Shown: piece after piece, positions 31,838 to 38,399 of the stretch
How the letters are laid out: the number at the start of each line of letters is the position of its first letter
Numbering within the stretch: position 1 is the stretch's first letter
NCBI GenBank assembly: GCA_017442765.1
Contig: JAFRZC010000069.1
Location: 1-38,399 of the forward strand
DNA: 38,399 bases
Source: Prevotella sp.
Lineage (GTDB): Bacteria; Bacteroidota; Bacteroidia; Bacteroidales; Bacteroidaceae
Direction of reading: 5' to 3'
Made by a program: the position numbers and the translations under genes
Notes under the pieces: model-generated
Told to the model about the DNA's origin: nothing
The model's input: only the letters and a program-made list of their open reading frames with translations
Database searches by the model: none

Positions 31838-33033
31838 AGTTGTTCTACCAGTTCTTTGGTGTCGCGGGCGATGACGAGTTCTTCGTCGGTAGGCACAACC
31901 CACACTTGTACGCGCGAGTCGGGAGTAGAGATGAGTCGTTCCTTTCCGCGGCAGTTGTTGGCTTCGGCATCCATCTTCACACCGAGGAACTCCAGACCTG
32001 AGCAAGCATCGAGACGGGTGCCGACCTGGTTCTCGCCAACACCGGCCGTCCACACGATGACATCGAGTCCGCCCATGGCTGCGGCGTAGGCTCCGATGTA
32101 TTTCTTGATGCGGTAGTTGTACATGTCGAGAGCGAGCTGTGCGCGCTCGTTGCCCTTGGCGGCGGCACTCTCAATCTCGCGCATATCGCTGGAGATTCCT
32201 GTGATGCCGAGCACGCCGCTTTGCTTGTTGAGGAAGTCGGCCATCTCCTGTGGCTGCATGCCGGTCTTCTGCATGAGGTAGGTGACGGCAGAGGGGTCGA
32301 TGTCGCCGCAGCGCGACCCCATCATCACACCGGCCAGCGGGGTAAGTCCCATGGAGGTGTCGATGACCTTGCCGTCCTTGATGGCGGCTACGGACGCGCC
32401 GTTACCGATGTGGCAGGTGACGATCTTCAGGTCTTTGATGTCGCGTCCCATCAGTTTGGCCACGCGGTGGCTAACGTAGCGATGGCTGGTGCCGTGGAAG
32501 CCGTAGCGGCGCACGTGCCATTTCTCATAGAACTCGTAGGGCACGGCATAGAGATAGGCGTGTGGCGGCATGGTGGAGTGGAAGGCATTGTCGAAGACGG
32601 TCACCTGCGGCACGTCGGGCATGAGGTTGTTCACCGCACGAATACCGCGCAGGTGTCCGGCGTTGTGTACGGGAGCCAGGTCGCAGAGGCTTTCAATGCC
32701 GTCCTCTACTTCTTTTGTGACGATGCAGCTTTTCTCGAAGAGGTCGCCGCCCTGCACGATGCGGTGGCCGACAGCATCGATTTCGTCGAGGCTTTTGATG
32801 GTTCCGTATTCATCGCTGAGCAGTGTCTGGAACACAAAGTTCACGCCCTCTTTATGGTTGGGCATGTCGTGCATGAGTGTTTTCTTCTCGCCGTTGGGCA
32901 AGGTGAGTTTCAGGAAAGCCTCGTCGAGGCCGATGCGCTCAACGCCGCCTTGGGCGAGCACGCGCTCGTCGTCCATGTTGTAGAGTTTGTACTTGATGGA
33001 GGATGAGCCACAATTCAATACTAATATTTTCAT
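31834..33033 (-). CDS. ackA: Acetate kinase
   Basis: Converts acetyl phosphate and ADP to acetate and ATP, the energy-yielding last step of acetate fermentation. 399 residues, the usual length. The acetokinase-family start MKILVLNCGSSSIKYKLYNM, the central FDNAFHSTMPPHAYLYAVPY and YGFHGTSHRYVSHRVAKLMG, and the GRDIKDLKIVTCHIGNGASV phosphate-binding block are visible. It follows pta by nine bases, and a small lipoprotein gene overlaps its stop. Confidence 0.97.
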   Translation of the reverse strand: MKILVLNCGSSSIKYKLYNMDDERVLAQGGVERIGLDEAFLKLTLPNGEKKTLMHDMPNHKEGVNFVFQTLLSDEYGTIKSLDEIDAVGHRIVQGGDLFEKSCIVTKEVEDGIESLCDLAPVHNAGHLRGIRAVNNLMPDVPQVTVFDNAFHSTMPPHAYLYAVPYEFYEKWHVRRYGFHGTSHRYVSHRVAKLMGRDIKDLKIVTCHIGNGASVAAIKDGKVIDTSMGLTPLAGVMMGSRCGDIDPSAVTYLMQKTGMQPQEMADFLNKQSGVLGITGISSDMREIESAAAKGNERAQLALDMYNYRIKKYIGAYAAAMGGLDVIVWTAGVGENQVGTRLDACSGLEFLGVKMDAEANNCRGKERLISTPDSRVQVWVVPTDEELVIARDTKELVEQL

Positions 33034-33042
33034 AATCCTAAA

Positions 33043-34047
33043 TTATTGTTGCATGGCTTGGCAGGCGGTGATGGCTACCATGTAGTAGATGTCATCGACG
33101 GAGCATCCGCGTGAGAGGTCGTTCACGGGGCGTGCAATGCCCTGGAGGATGGGTCCGATGGCAATGGCGTCGCCAAGTCGCTGCACGAGTTTATAGGCAA
33201 TGTTTCCCACTTCGAGATTGGGCACGACGAGCACGTTGGCGCGTCCGGCGATATGGCTGCCGGGGGCTTTTTTCTGTCCCACCGAGGGTACGAGTGCGGC
33301 GTCGGCCTGCAGTTCGCCGTCGATTTTCAGCGTGGGGTCGAGCTTCTGCGCCTTGCGGGTGGCGTCCACCACCTTGTCCACTATTTCGTGCTTGGCACTA
33401 CCCTTGGTGGAAAAGCTGAGCATGGCCACATATGGCTCCTCAAACCCAGCTACCGAGCGGGCGGTCTGTGCGGTGCAAACGGCAATCTGCGCCAGTTGGT
33501 CGGCATCGGGCATCGGGGTCACGGCGACATCGCCCATTACAAGGATGCCGTCTTCGCCATATTGCGGCTGCTTGGTGACGAGGAGCATAGCTCCGCTCAC
33601 GCAGGTGATGCCCGGTGCGCACTTGATAATCTGCAGTGCGGGACGCAGTGTCTCGGCTGTTGTAGAGAGTGCTCCGGAGATTTGTCCGTCGGCATTGCCT
33701 GTTTTGATAATCATGCAGCCCAGGTAGAGCGGGTTCTTCACCAGCTCGCGGGTCTGCTCAATGGTCATGCCTTTGCTCTTGCGCAACTCGCAGAGCAGCT
33801 GGGCATACTCTTCGCTCTTCTCGTAGTTTTCAGGGTCGATGAGTGTAGCCTTGTCGATGTGGTTCAATCCCAGACGTTTGGCCAGATCATGAATCTTGTG
33901 TGGGTTACCGATGAGGATGAGTTCTGCCACTCCGTCGGCCAGCACGCGGTCGGCAGCCGTGAGCGTGCGTTCCTCTGTGGCCTCGGGCAGCACGATGCGC
34001 TGGGGGTTGGCCTTCGCATGTGCTACAATTTGTTGTAGTAAATCCAT
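33043..34047 (-). CDS. pta: Phosphate acetyltransferase
   Basis: Makes acetyl phosphate from acetyl-CoA. 334 residues, the short single-domain form (no DRTGG or P-loop N-terminal regulatory domains as in E. coli Pta). The family motifs RIVLPEATEERTLTAADRVL near the start, GNADGQISGALSTTAETLRPAL in the middle and ANVLVVPNLEVGNIAYKLVQ in the C-terminal part are present. It is the first gene of the pta-ackA-lipoprotein operon and has a good promoter 56 bases upstream. Confidence 0.96.
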   Translation of the reverse strand: MDLLQQIVAHAKANPQRIVLPEATEERTLTAADRVLADGVAELILIGNPHKIHDLAKRLGLNHIDKATLIDPENYEKSEEYAQLLCELRKSKGMTIEQTRELVKNPLYLGCMIIKTGNADGQISGALSTTAETLRPALQIIKCAPGITCVSGAMLLVTKQPQYGEDGILVMGDVAVTPMPDADQLAQIAVCTAQTARSVAGFEEPYVAMLSFSTKGSAKHEIVDKVVDATRKAQKLDPTLKIDGELQADAALVPSVGQKKAPGSHIAGRANVLVVPNLEVGNIAYKLVQRLGDAIAIGPILQGIARPVNDLSRGCSVDDIYYMVAITACQAMQQ

Positions 34048-34102
34048 AGTTATCTGGTTATGATTTGAAGTTATTCGTGCAAAGATTTATCAAAATCTTC
34101 TG

Positions 34103-34134
34103 CAAAGGTAATGCTTTTTTTTATTTTTTGCAAA
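34103..34134 (-). promoter_or_regulatory. Promoter of the pta-ackA operon
   Basis: On the minus strand TTTG (34134 to 34131), a 20-base spacer, and TACCTTTG (34110 to 34103), both exact. The predicted leader is about 50 bases. Confidence 0.85.
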
Positions 34135-34247
34135 CGCAATGCTCTTTTTTTATATCCGTTGCAAACATTTCGGGCAAACGGATGTAAAAAGGGGAATAGG
34201 AGCTTTTGCAATGCAAGATCTTATCTTTTATGATGCAAAAGATAAGG

Positions 34248-34350
34248 TTTCACAAAGTAATATATATTATATTGCTCGGTAATATATATTATTTTACTTA
34301 GTAATATATATACTTTTACTCGGTAATATAATATATATTACTTTGTGAAA
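34248..34350. repeat. AT-rich palindromic element R5 (intergenic 34048-34468)
   Basis: 103 bases with perfect 26-base inverted ends (34248-34273 and 34325-34350; each end starts TTTCACAAAG read inward). The core has CTCGGTAATA and TACTTAGTAATATA modules. It is a second copy of the element at 27574-27680. The flanks again carry TTATCTTTT, AAAAGATAAGG, GTCTTTC and GAAAGATGG words. Confidence 0.85.
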
Positions 34351-34438
34351 GCCTGTCTTTCATTTTACGAAAGATGGTTTCTCGCATCATCAACACTGTT
34401 TAAAGGGGATAAGGGGGCTGCCGGCATCTGAGAAATGA

Positions 34439-34468
34439 AAGGACCCGCCTCCGACGGGGCAGGTCCTT
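34439..34468 (-). terminator. Terminator of the arginine operon after argD
   Basis: On the minus strand AAGGACC (34468-34462) pairs with GGTCCTT (34445-34439), with inner GCC/GGC pairing after one mismatch. It abuts the argD stop codon. The downstream T-tract (TCATTTCT) is modest. Confidence 0.7.
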
Positions 34469-35596
34469 CTAAATGGCTTGGCTCAGCACTTCGACGAACT
34501 GGTCGGCCTGATCTCGTGTGAGACAGAGCGGCGGCAGCAGCCGCAGGGTGTGTGTGCCCGAGCAGCCGGCGAAGATGTGGTGGTCGGTGATGAGGCGCGA
34601 GCGCACGTCTTTCTGCGGGACAGCAAGGTCGATGCCAATCATCAGCCCGCGACCGCGAACATCGGTGATGGAATGGTGCTTTAAGGCGCTGACTTTTTTT
34701 ATGAGGTATTCGCCGGTAGTGCGGGCGTTCTCGATGAGGTTCTCGTTTTCTATCACATCAAGCACAGCGAGAGCGGCGGCACAGGCCAGATGGTTGCCAC
34801 CAAAGGTAGTGCCGAGCTGTCCGTATTCGGCTTTGAACTGTGGGGCAATGAGCAGGGCACCCATCGGGAAACCGTTGGCGATGCCCTTGGCCATGGTGAT
34901 GAGGTCGGGGCGGATGCCGAGCCACTGGTGGGCGAAGAAACGTCCGCTACGTCCGTAACCGCATTGTATTTCGTCACAGATGAGCACCGTGCCATGCTTC
35001 TTGCAGGCTTCCGCGATCCCTTGGGCAAACTCGGGAGTAGCCATGCGGATGCCACCCACACCTTGAATACATTCAAGAATGACGGCACAGACATCGCCTT
35101 TCTCCAGTTCGGCTTCCCATGCGGGCAGGTCATTCAATGGTAGGTAGTTGACGTGTCCGTTCTGGTTGATGGGGGCAATGATTTTCGGGTTCTGCGTGGC
35201 TTCGACTGCTAATGAGGTGCGTCCGTGAAAGGCTTTTTCCGCCGACAGGATGCGTGTGCGTCCGTTGTGGAAAGAGGCGAGCTTCAAGGCGTTCTCGTTG
35301 GCCTCAGCCCCGCTGTTGATGAGGAAGAGGCGGTAGTCGTCGTAGCCACAAATGCGTCCGAGCCGCTCGGCCAGTTCGCGTTGCAGGGTGTTGACGACGG
35401 AGTTGGAGTAGAAGCCAATCTTTTGCAACTGTTCCGTCACCTTCTTGATATAGTGAGGATGGCTGTGCCCTATTGAGATGACGGCATGTCCACCGTAGAG
35501 GTCAAGGTATTCCTGTCCTTGGTCGTCCCACACGTGGCAGCCTTGCCCGCGGACGATGTTAATGGGGAAAAGGGGATAAACGTCGTAAAGGTTCAT
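34469..35596 (-). CDS. argD: Acetylornithine-type aminotransferase (class III)
   Basis: PLP enzyme converting N-acylglutamate semialdehyde to N-acylornithine. 375 residues. Class III motifs: INSGAEANENALKLAS (93-108), the PLP-contacting CDEIQCGYGRSG (207-218; Asp208), and the Schiff-base Lys237 in TMAKGIANGFPMGAL. In Bacteroides the pathway is known to use N-succinyl rather than N-acetyl intermediates, so the true substrate here may be a succinylated one. It follows argC by six bases and is followed directly by a terminator, so it is the last gene of the block. Confidence 0.93.
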   Translation of the reverse strand: MNLYDVYPLFPINIVRGQGCHVWDDQGQEYLDLYGGHAVISIGHSHPHYIKKVTEQLQKIGFYSNSVVNTLQRELAERLGRICGYDDYRLFLINSGAEANENALKLASFHNGRTRILSAEKAFHGRTSLAVEATQNPKIIAPINQNGHVNYLPLNDLPAWEAELEKGDVCAVILECIQGVGGIRMATPEFAQGIAEACKKHGTVLICDEIQCGYGRSGRFFAHQWLGIRPDLITMAKGIANGFPMGALLIAPQFKAEYGQLGTTFGGNHLACAAALAVLDVIENENLIENARTTGEYLIKKVSALKHHSITDVRGRGLMIGIDLAVPQKDVRSRLITDHHIFAGCSGTHTLRLLPPLCLTRDQADQFVEVLSQAI

Positions 35597-35602
35597 ATCT
35601 GT

Positions 35603-36586
35603 TTAGAATGCTGATGCTTTGAGTTTCAATCCTGTGGTCTCGTCGAGGCCGAACATGAGATTCATGTTCTGCACGGCTTGTCCCACGGCACCCTTGAGCA
35701 GGTTGTCGATACAGGAGGTGATGAGAATATTCTTGTCGATAAGATCTGCATGTAGGAGACATTTGTTCGTGTTCACCACCTGCTTCATGTCGATGGGCTT
35801 GTCGCTGTAGTGGGTGAAAGCGGCTTTGTGGTAGAAGTCTTTATATGTTGCGACTAAGTCGCAACATACGGGACAATCTGTCTTAATGACGGCCGTGGCG
35901 AAGATACCACGGGCAAACGGGCCGCGATAGGGGATGAAGTCGATAGAGTAGTTCCCCTCATTGGGATGATTGGGAAGGGCAGTCTGGTTGAGGCTCTGAT
36001 AAATCTCTGCCAGATGCTGATGGCGGAACGGCTTGTAGATGCTCAGGTTGTCGTTGCGCCACGAAAAGTGGGTGGTGGGTCCGGGCTTCTGTCCTGCGCC
36101 GGTTGAGCCGGTGATGGCATTCACGCTGATGTCGCCTTTGAGTAGTCCAGCCTTGGCGGCTGGCAGTAAGGCCAGTTGAATGGCAGTAGCGAAGCAGCCG
36201 GGGTTGGCCACATGCTGCGCACGGGTAATCTCGTCGCGGTTGATTTCGGGCAGTCCATAGACATAGTCGTGGTCGCCACGAATACGGAAGTCCTGCGCCA
36301 AATCGATAATTTTCACATGTGGTGGGATGGTGTGCTCTTTCAGGAAGGCTTCGCTTTTTCCATGACCGAAGCAGAAGAAAAGCAGGTCGACATCGTCAAA
36401 TGGCATTTCGGAGGAAAATCGCATATCGGTGTCTCCGAAAAGTCCTTCGTGTACGTCAGTTAGCAGATTGCCGGCATTGCTCTCGCTGTGAACGAAGTGA
36501 ATGTCGGCCTGCGGGTGGTTCAGGAGCAGGCGAATGAGTTCGCCTGCTGTGTATCCTGCACCACCGAGGATTCCTATTTTTATCAT
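35603..36586 (-). CDS. argC: N-acetyl-gamma-glutamyl-phosphate reductase
   Basis: Reduces N-acylglutamyl phosphate to the semialdehyde with NADPH. 327 residues. N-terminal nucleotide-binding motif GILGGAGYTAGELIRLL (5-21), the catalytic Cys131 in ANPGCFATAIQ, GSTGAGQKP, and HFSWRNDNLSIYKPFRHQH in the substrate domain. Codons about 240-248 (CCDLVAT) lie in a perfect 25-base palindrome, odd for coding DNA. It follows the PspC gene by six bases and precedes argD by six. Confidence 0.95.
   Translation of the reverse strand: MIKIGILGGAGYTAGELIRLLLNHPQADIHFVHSESNAGNLLTDVHEGLFGDTDMRFSSEMPFDDVDLLFFCFGHGKSEAFLKEHTIPPHVKIIDLAQDFRIRGDHDYVYGLPEINRDEITRAQHVANPGCFATAIQLALLPAAKAGLLKGDISVNAITGSTGAGQKPGPTTHFSWRNDNLSIYKPFRHQHLAEIYQSLNQTALPNHPNEGNYSIDFIPYRGPFARGIFATAVIKTDCPVCCDLVATYKDFYHKAAFTHYSDKPIDMKQVVNTNKCLLHADLIDKNILITSCIDNLLKGAVGQAVQNMNLMFGLDETTGLKLKASAF
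35844..35868. repeat. Perfect 25-base palindrome inside argC
   Basis: Twelve-base arms TATGTTGCGACT and AGTCGCAACATA around a single central A (35856). It encodes about residues 240-248 of ArgC. Confidence 0.75.
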
Positions 36587-36592
36587 ATCATA

Positions 36593-36781
36593 TTATTTCT
36601 TTCCCGGTATAATCAGCCAGAGAATCGGATAGAGGATGATTCCGCTGAAAGCCGTGAAGAAGGTGAGTACTGCGTAGAGCACGCGCACGATGGTGGGATC
36701 TACGTCGAAATATTCAGCAATACCGCCGCAAACGCCGGCCAGAACGCGCTCATCGGAGCGTAAAAGTCTTTTGTCTACCAT
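36593..36781 (-). CDS. Small PspC-domain membrane protein
   Basis: 62 residues, a stand-alone PspC domain: RLLRSDERVLAGVCGGIAEY (5-24), FDVDPTIVRVLYAVLTF, and a hydrophobic C-terminal helix (about 38-59, FFTAFSGIILYPILWLIIPG). PspC domains take part in envelope stress signalling in enterobacteria; single-domain forms are widespread and uncharacterised. It lies between argG (80 bases upstream) and argC (six bases downstream), so it appears to be a guest in the arginine operon. A good promoter was not found in the gap; the candidate box ATTCTTTG on minus near 36844-36851 mismatches the consensus. Confidence 0.9.
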   Translation of the reverse strand: MVDKRLLRSDERVLAGVCGGIAEYFDVDPTIVRVLYAVLTFFTAFSGIILYPILWLIIPGKK

Positions 36782-36861
36782 AATTCTATTCTCCTTTTTT
36801 GGTTATTTCTTGTCTGTTAGACGCAGAAACGGTTAAAAAGGTTGCAAAGAATGGTGATTTT

Positions 36862-38076
36862 TTATCGCTGCTCGTCGGGATGGATGCCATAGAAGACACG
36901 CAACGGGGTGCTGCTGACCTTGATGAATCCCTTGGCCTCGTCGCTTGTCCAGCCGTGCTGCATCTCACCGTATTCGCCGAGCTTCGACTTCAGCAGGTCG
37001 TCTTTCGAGTCAACGCCGACGGTCTCGAACGATAGCGGGCGAAGCTTCAGGATGGCTGTGCCGTTGACATGTCGCTGCGAGGAGGTGAGCATGGCCTCGA
37101 TGTCGGGCATGACGGGTTCCAGATACTGGCTCTCATGAAGGAACATGCCATACCAGTTAGCTACTTGGTCTTTCCAGTATTGCTGCCATTTCGAGAGTGT
37201 GTATTTCTCTAACAGACGGTGGGCCTCGATGATGAGCATGGGCGCGGCAGCCTCGAAGCCCACGCGGCCCTTGATGCCGATGATGGTGTCGCCCACGTTG
37301 CAGTCGCGACCGATGCCGTAGGCGGCTCCGATTTCTTCTATTTTCTGGATGGCGGCCACCTTGTCGGCAAACGGCTCATCGTTGACTGCCGTGATTTCTC
37401 CCTTCTCGAAAGTGATACGCAGTTCCGATTCTCCATTCTTGGTGACATGCTTCAGGTAAGCCTCCTCGGGCAGACCCTGTGCTGAGTCGAGCAACTCGCC
37501 GCCGCAGATGCTGGTGCCCCAGATGCCAACGTTGTAGGAATATTTCAGTTTCGTGAAGTCGGCTGAAAAGCCGTGGGCGTTGAGGAAGTCCACCTCCTCC
37601 TGCCGCGAGAGCTTTTTGTCGCGGGTGAGGGTGATGATTTCCACACCTGGTGACATGACGAGGAAGGTCATGTCGAAGCGTATCTGATCGTTGCCCGCGC
37701 CGGTAGAGCCGTGGGCAATTGCATCGGCTCCAATCTCGTTGGCATAGCGGGCGATGGCGATAGCCTGAAAGATGCGCTCCGAGCTGACGGAGATGGGGTA
37801 GCAGTTGTTGCGGAGTACATTGCCGAAAATCATGTATTTCAACGATTTATCGTAGTATTCCTGCGTGACATCGAGTGTCACATATTTCACAGCGTCCAGC
37901 TTGTAGGCATTTTCCTCGTTTCGGCGGAGCTGCTCTTCACTGAAACCGCCGGTGTTGGCACAAGCGGCATACACCTCGTAGCCCATTTCTTTTGCGAGGT
38001 ACATCACGGTGTAGCTTGTATCTAAGCCGCCACTAAAAGCCACTACAACTTTCTTTTTGTCCATATTATTATTCAT
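36862..38076 (-). CDS. argG: Argininosuccinate synthase
   Basis: Joins citrulline and aspartate using ATP. 404 residues. The ATP-pyrophosphatase P-loop VVVAFSGGLDTSYTV lies near residues 10-24. CYPISVSSERIFQAIAIARY, IAHGSTGAGNDQIRFD, and the C-terminal VNGTAILKLRPLSFETVG are also present. It has two possible starts, residues 1 and 5 (MNNNMDKKK); the protein would be 404 or 400 residues. It follows the GNAT gene by seven bases. The aspartate it uses could come from the asparaginase encoded at the other end of the window. Confidence 0.96.
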   Translation of the reverse strand: MNNNMDKKKVVVAFSGGLDTSYTVMYLAKEMGYEVYAACANTGGFSEEQLRRNEENAYKLDAVKYVTLDVTQEYYDKSLKYMIFGNVLRNNCYPISVSSERIFQAIAIARYANEIGADAIAHGSTGAGNDQIRFDMTFLVMSPGVEIITLTRDKKLSRQEEVDFLNAHGFSADFTKLKYSYNVGIWGTSICGGELLDSAQGLPEEAYLKHVTKNGESELRITFEKGEITAVNDEPFADKVAAIQKIEEIGAAYGIGRDCNVGDTIIGIKGRVGFEAAAPMLIIEAHRLLEKYTLSKWQQYWKDQVANWYGMFLHESQYLEPVMPDIEAMLTSSQRHVNGTAILKLRPLSFETVGVDSKDDLLKSKLGEYGEMQHGWTSDEAKGFIKVSSTPLRVFYGIHPDEQR

Positions 38077-38083
38077 ATGTTTC

Positions 38084-38399
38084 TTAATCTCTTAACTCTG
38101 AACTGTGTACAGCCATTCCTTCCAATCGCGCGATTCTGTCCAGCACATTTTGTGGAATTTTGGCGGGCAGATGCTCCTCGGGGTCGAAGAGCATGGCAGT
38201 ACAGATGCAGTATTTGCGGCCTGTGCGTCGCAGGATATCGACATTGCAGCAGCCCTCACAGCCTTTCCAGAAGGCCTCGTCGTCGGTCAAATCGGCAAAG
38301 GTCACAGGCAGATAGCCCAGTCGGGTGTTCATCGACATCACGGCGGCACCGCTCGTCAGCGAGAATATCTTGGCATGGGGCCAGCGTGTGCGGGCCAGC
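38084..38399 (-). CDS. GNAT-family N-acetyltransferase, C-terminal part (runs off the window)
   Basis: The frame is open to the window edge, so the start lies outside. The visible 104 residues begin LARTRWPHAKIFSLTSGAAV and continue with MSMNTRLGYLPVTFADL, the last strand and helix of a GNAT fold. Then comes a Cys-rich tail: CEGCC, DILRRTGRKYCICTAM, five Cys in about 20 residues, unusual for a cytosolic GNAT. A GTG or ATG start at 38341-38336 would cut the fold in the middle and is rejected. It precedes argG by seven bases. The acylation of glutamate is a reasonable guess from context, not shown by sequence. Confidence 0.8.
   Translation of the reverse strand, partial: LARTRWPHAKIFSLTSGAAVMSMNTRLGYLPVTFADLTDDEAFWKGCEGCCNVDILRRTGRKYCICTAMLFDPEEHLPAKIPQNVLDRIARLEGMAVHSSELRD

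Noticed and set aside
34248..34350. Invertible promoter between the 26-base inverted repeats
   Set aside because: The 51-base core has no TAnnTTTG box, both orientations would be nearly equal, and no site-specific recombinase is nearby.

Overview
The window looks like chromosomal DNA from a Bacteroidales bacterium, most likely a Prevotella-type (Prevotellaceae) species. This rests on three things. Many genes are preceded by the Bacteroidetes promoter signature (a TTTG-like -33 element about 19-20 bases before TAnnTTTG). Lipoproteins are abundant. The gene families and their order (glmS-purF-carA-carB, zapA-rny, efp next to rpmH, argG-argC-argD) are of Bacteroidales type. No rRNA, tRNA, transposase, phage gene or CRISPR array was seen.

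Layout. 1-1217 (minus): the start of a rubrerythrin gene and a type I asparaginase. 1218-1824: a non-coding zone with a composite palindromic repeat. 1825-10906 (plus): an outer-membrane polysaccharide export lipoprotein, a strong terminator, then glmS, purF, carA and carB, three of which encode glutamine-hydrolysing enzymes. 10914-16309 (minus): an exopolysaccharide operon (sugar-phosphate transferase, rfbA, Wzc-like tyrosine kinase) closed by a perfect terminator, followed by a small HAD protein. 16310-17048: a second non-coding zone with a diverged, inverted copy of the first composite repeat. 17049-19952 (plus): an unknown protein, a ZapB-like coiled-coil protein, ZapA and ribonuclease Y.

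20034-25574 (minus) is a tight operon of outer-membrane barrel, imelysin-like lipoprotein, di-heme c-type lipoprotein (DUF1111 type) and a compact cytochrome c maturation protein. Facing it are two overlapping plus-strand regulators: a hemerythrin-domain protein fused to a LuxR helix-turn-helix, and a receiver-like LuxR protein without the phospho-acceptor Asp. This divergent unit is the best candidate for an under-described system; an iron- and redox-related role is inferred. 27878-30224 (minus) is efp, a family 2 glycosyltransferase and radC with overlapping ends, followed by rpmH and a DUF4886 protein on plus. 31637-34047 (minus) is pta-ackA with a 66-residue lipoprotein gene overlapping the end of ackA. 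34469-38399 (minus) is an arginine block: partial GNAT acetyltransferase, argG, a PspC-domain gene, argC and argD.

The most striking non-gene signal is short palindromic DNA. Three different proteins between 26.0 and 29.2 kb carry related GC-rich palindromes inserted in frame, adding peptides of 12-13 residues. argC carries a perfect 25-base palindrome inside its coding region. Five intergenic zones share words of the type GAAAGAT/ATCTTTC, and two of them hold copies of an AT-rich element of about 100 bp.
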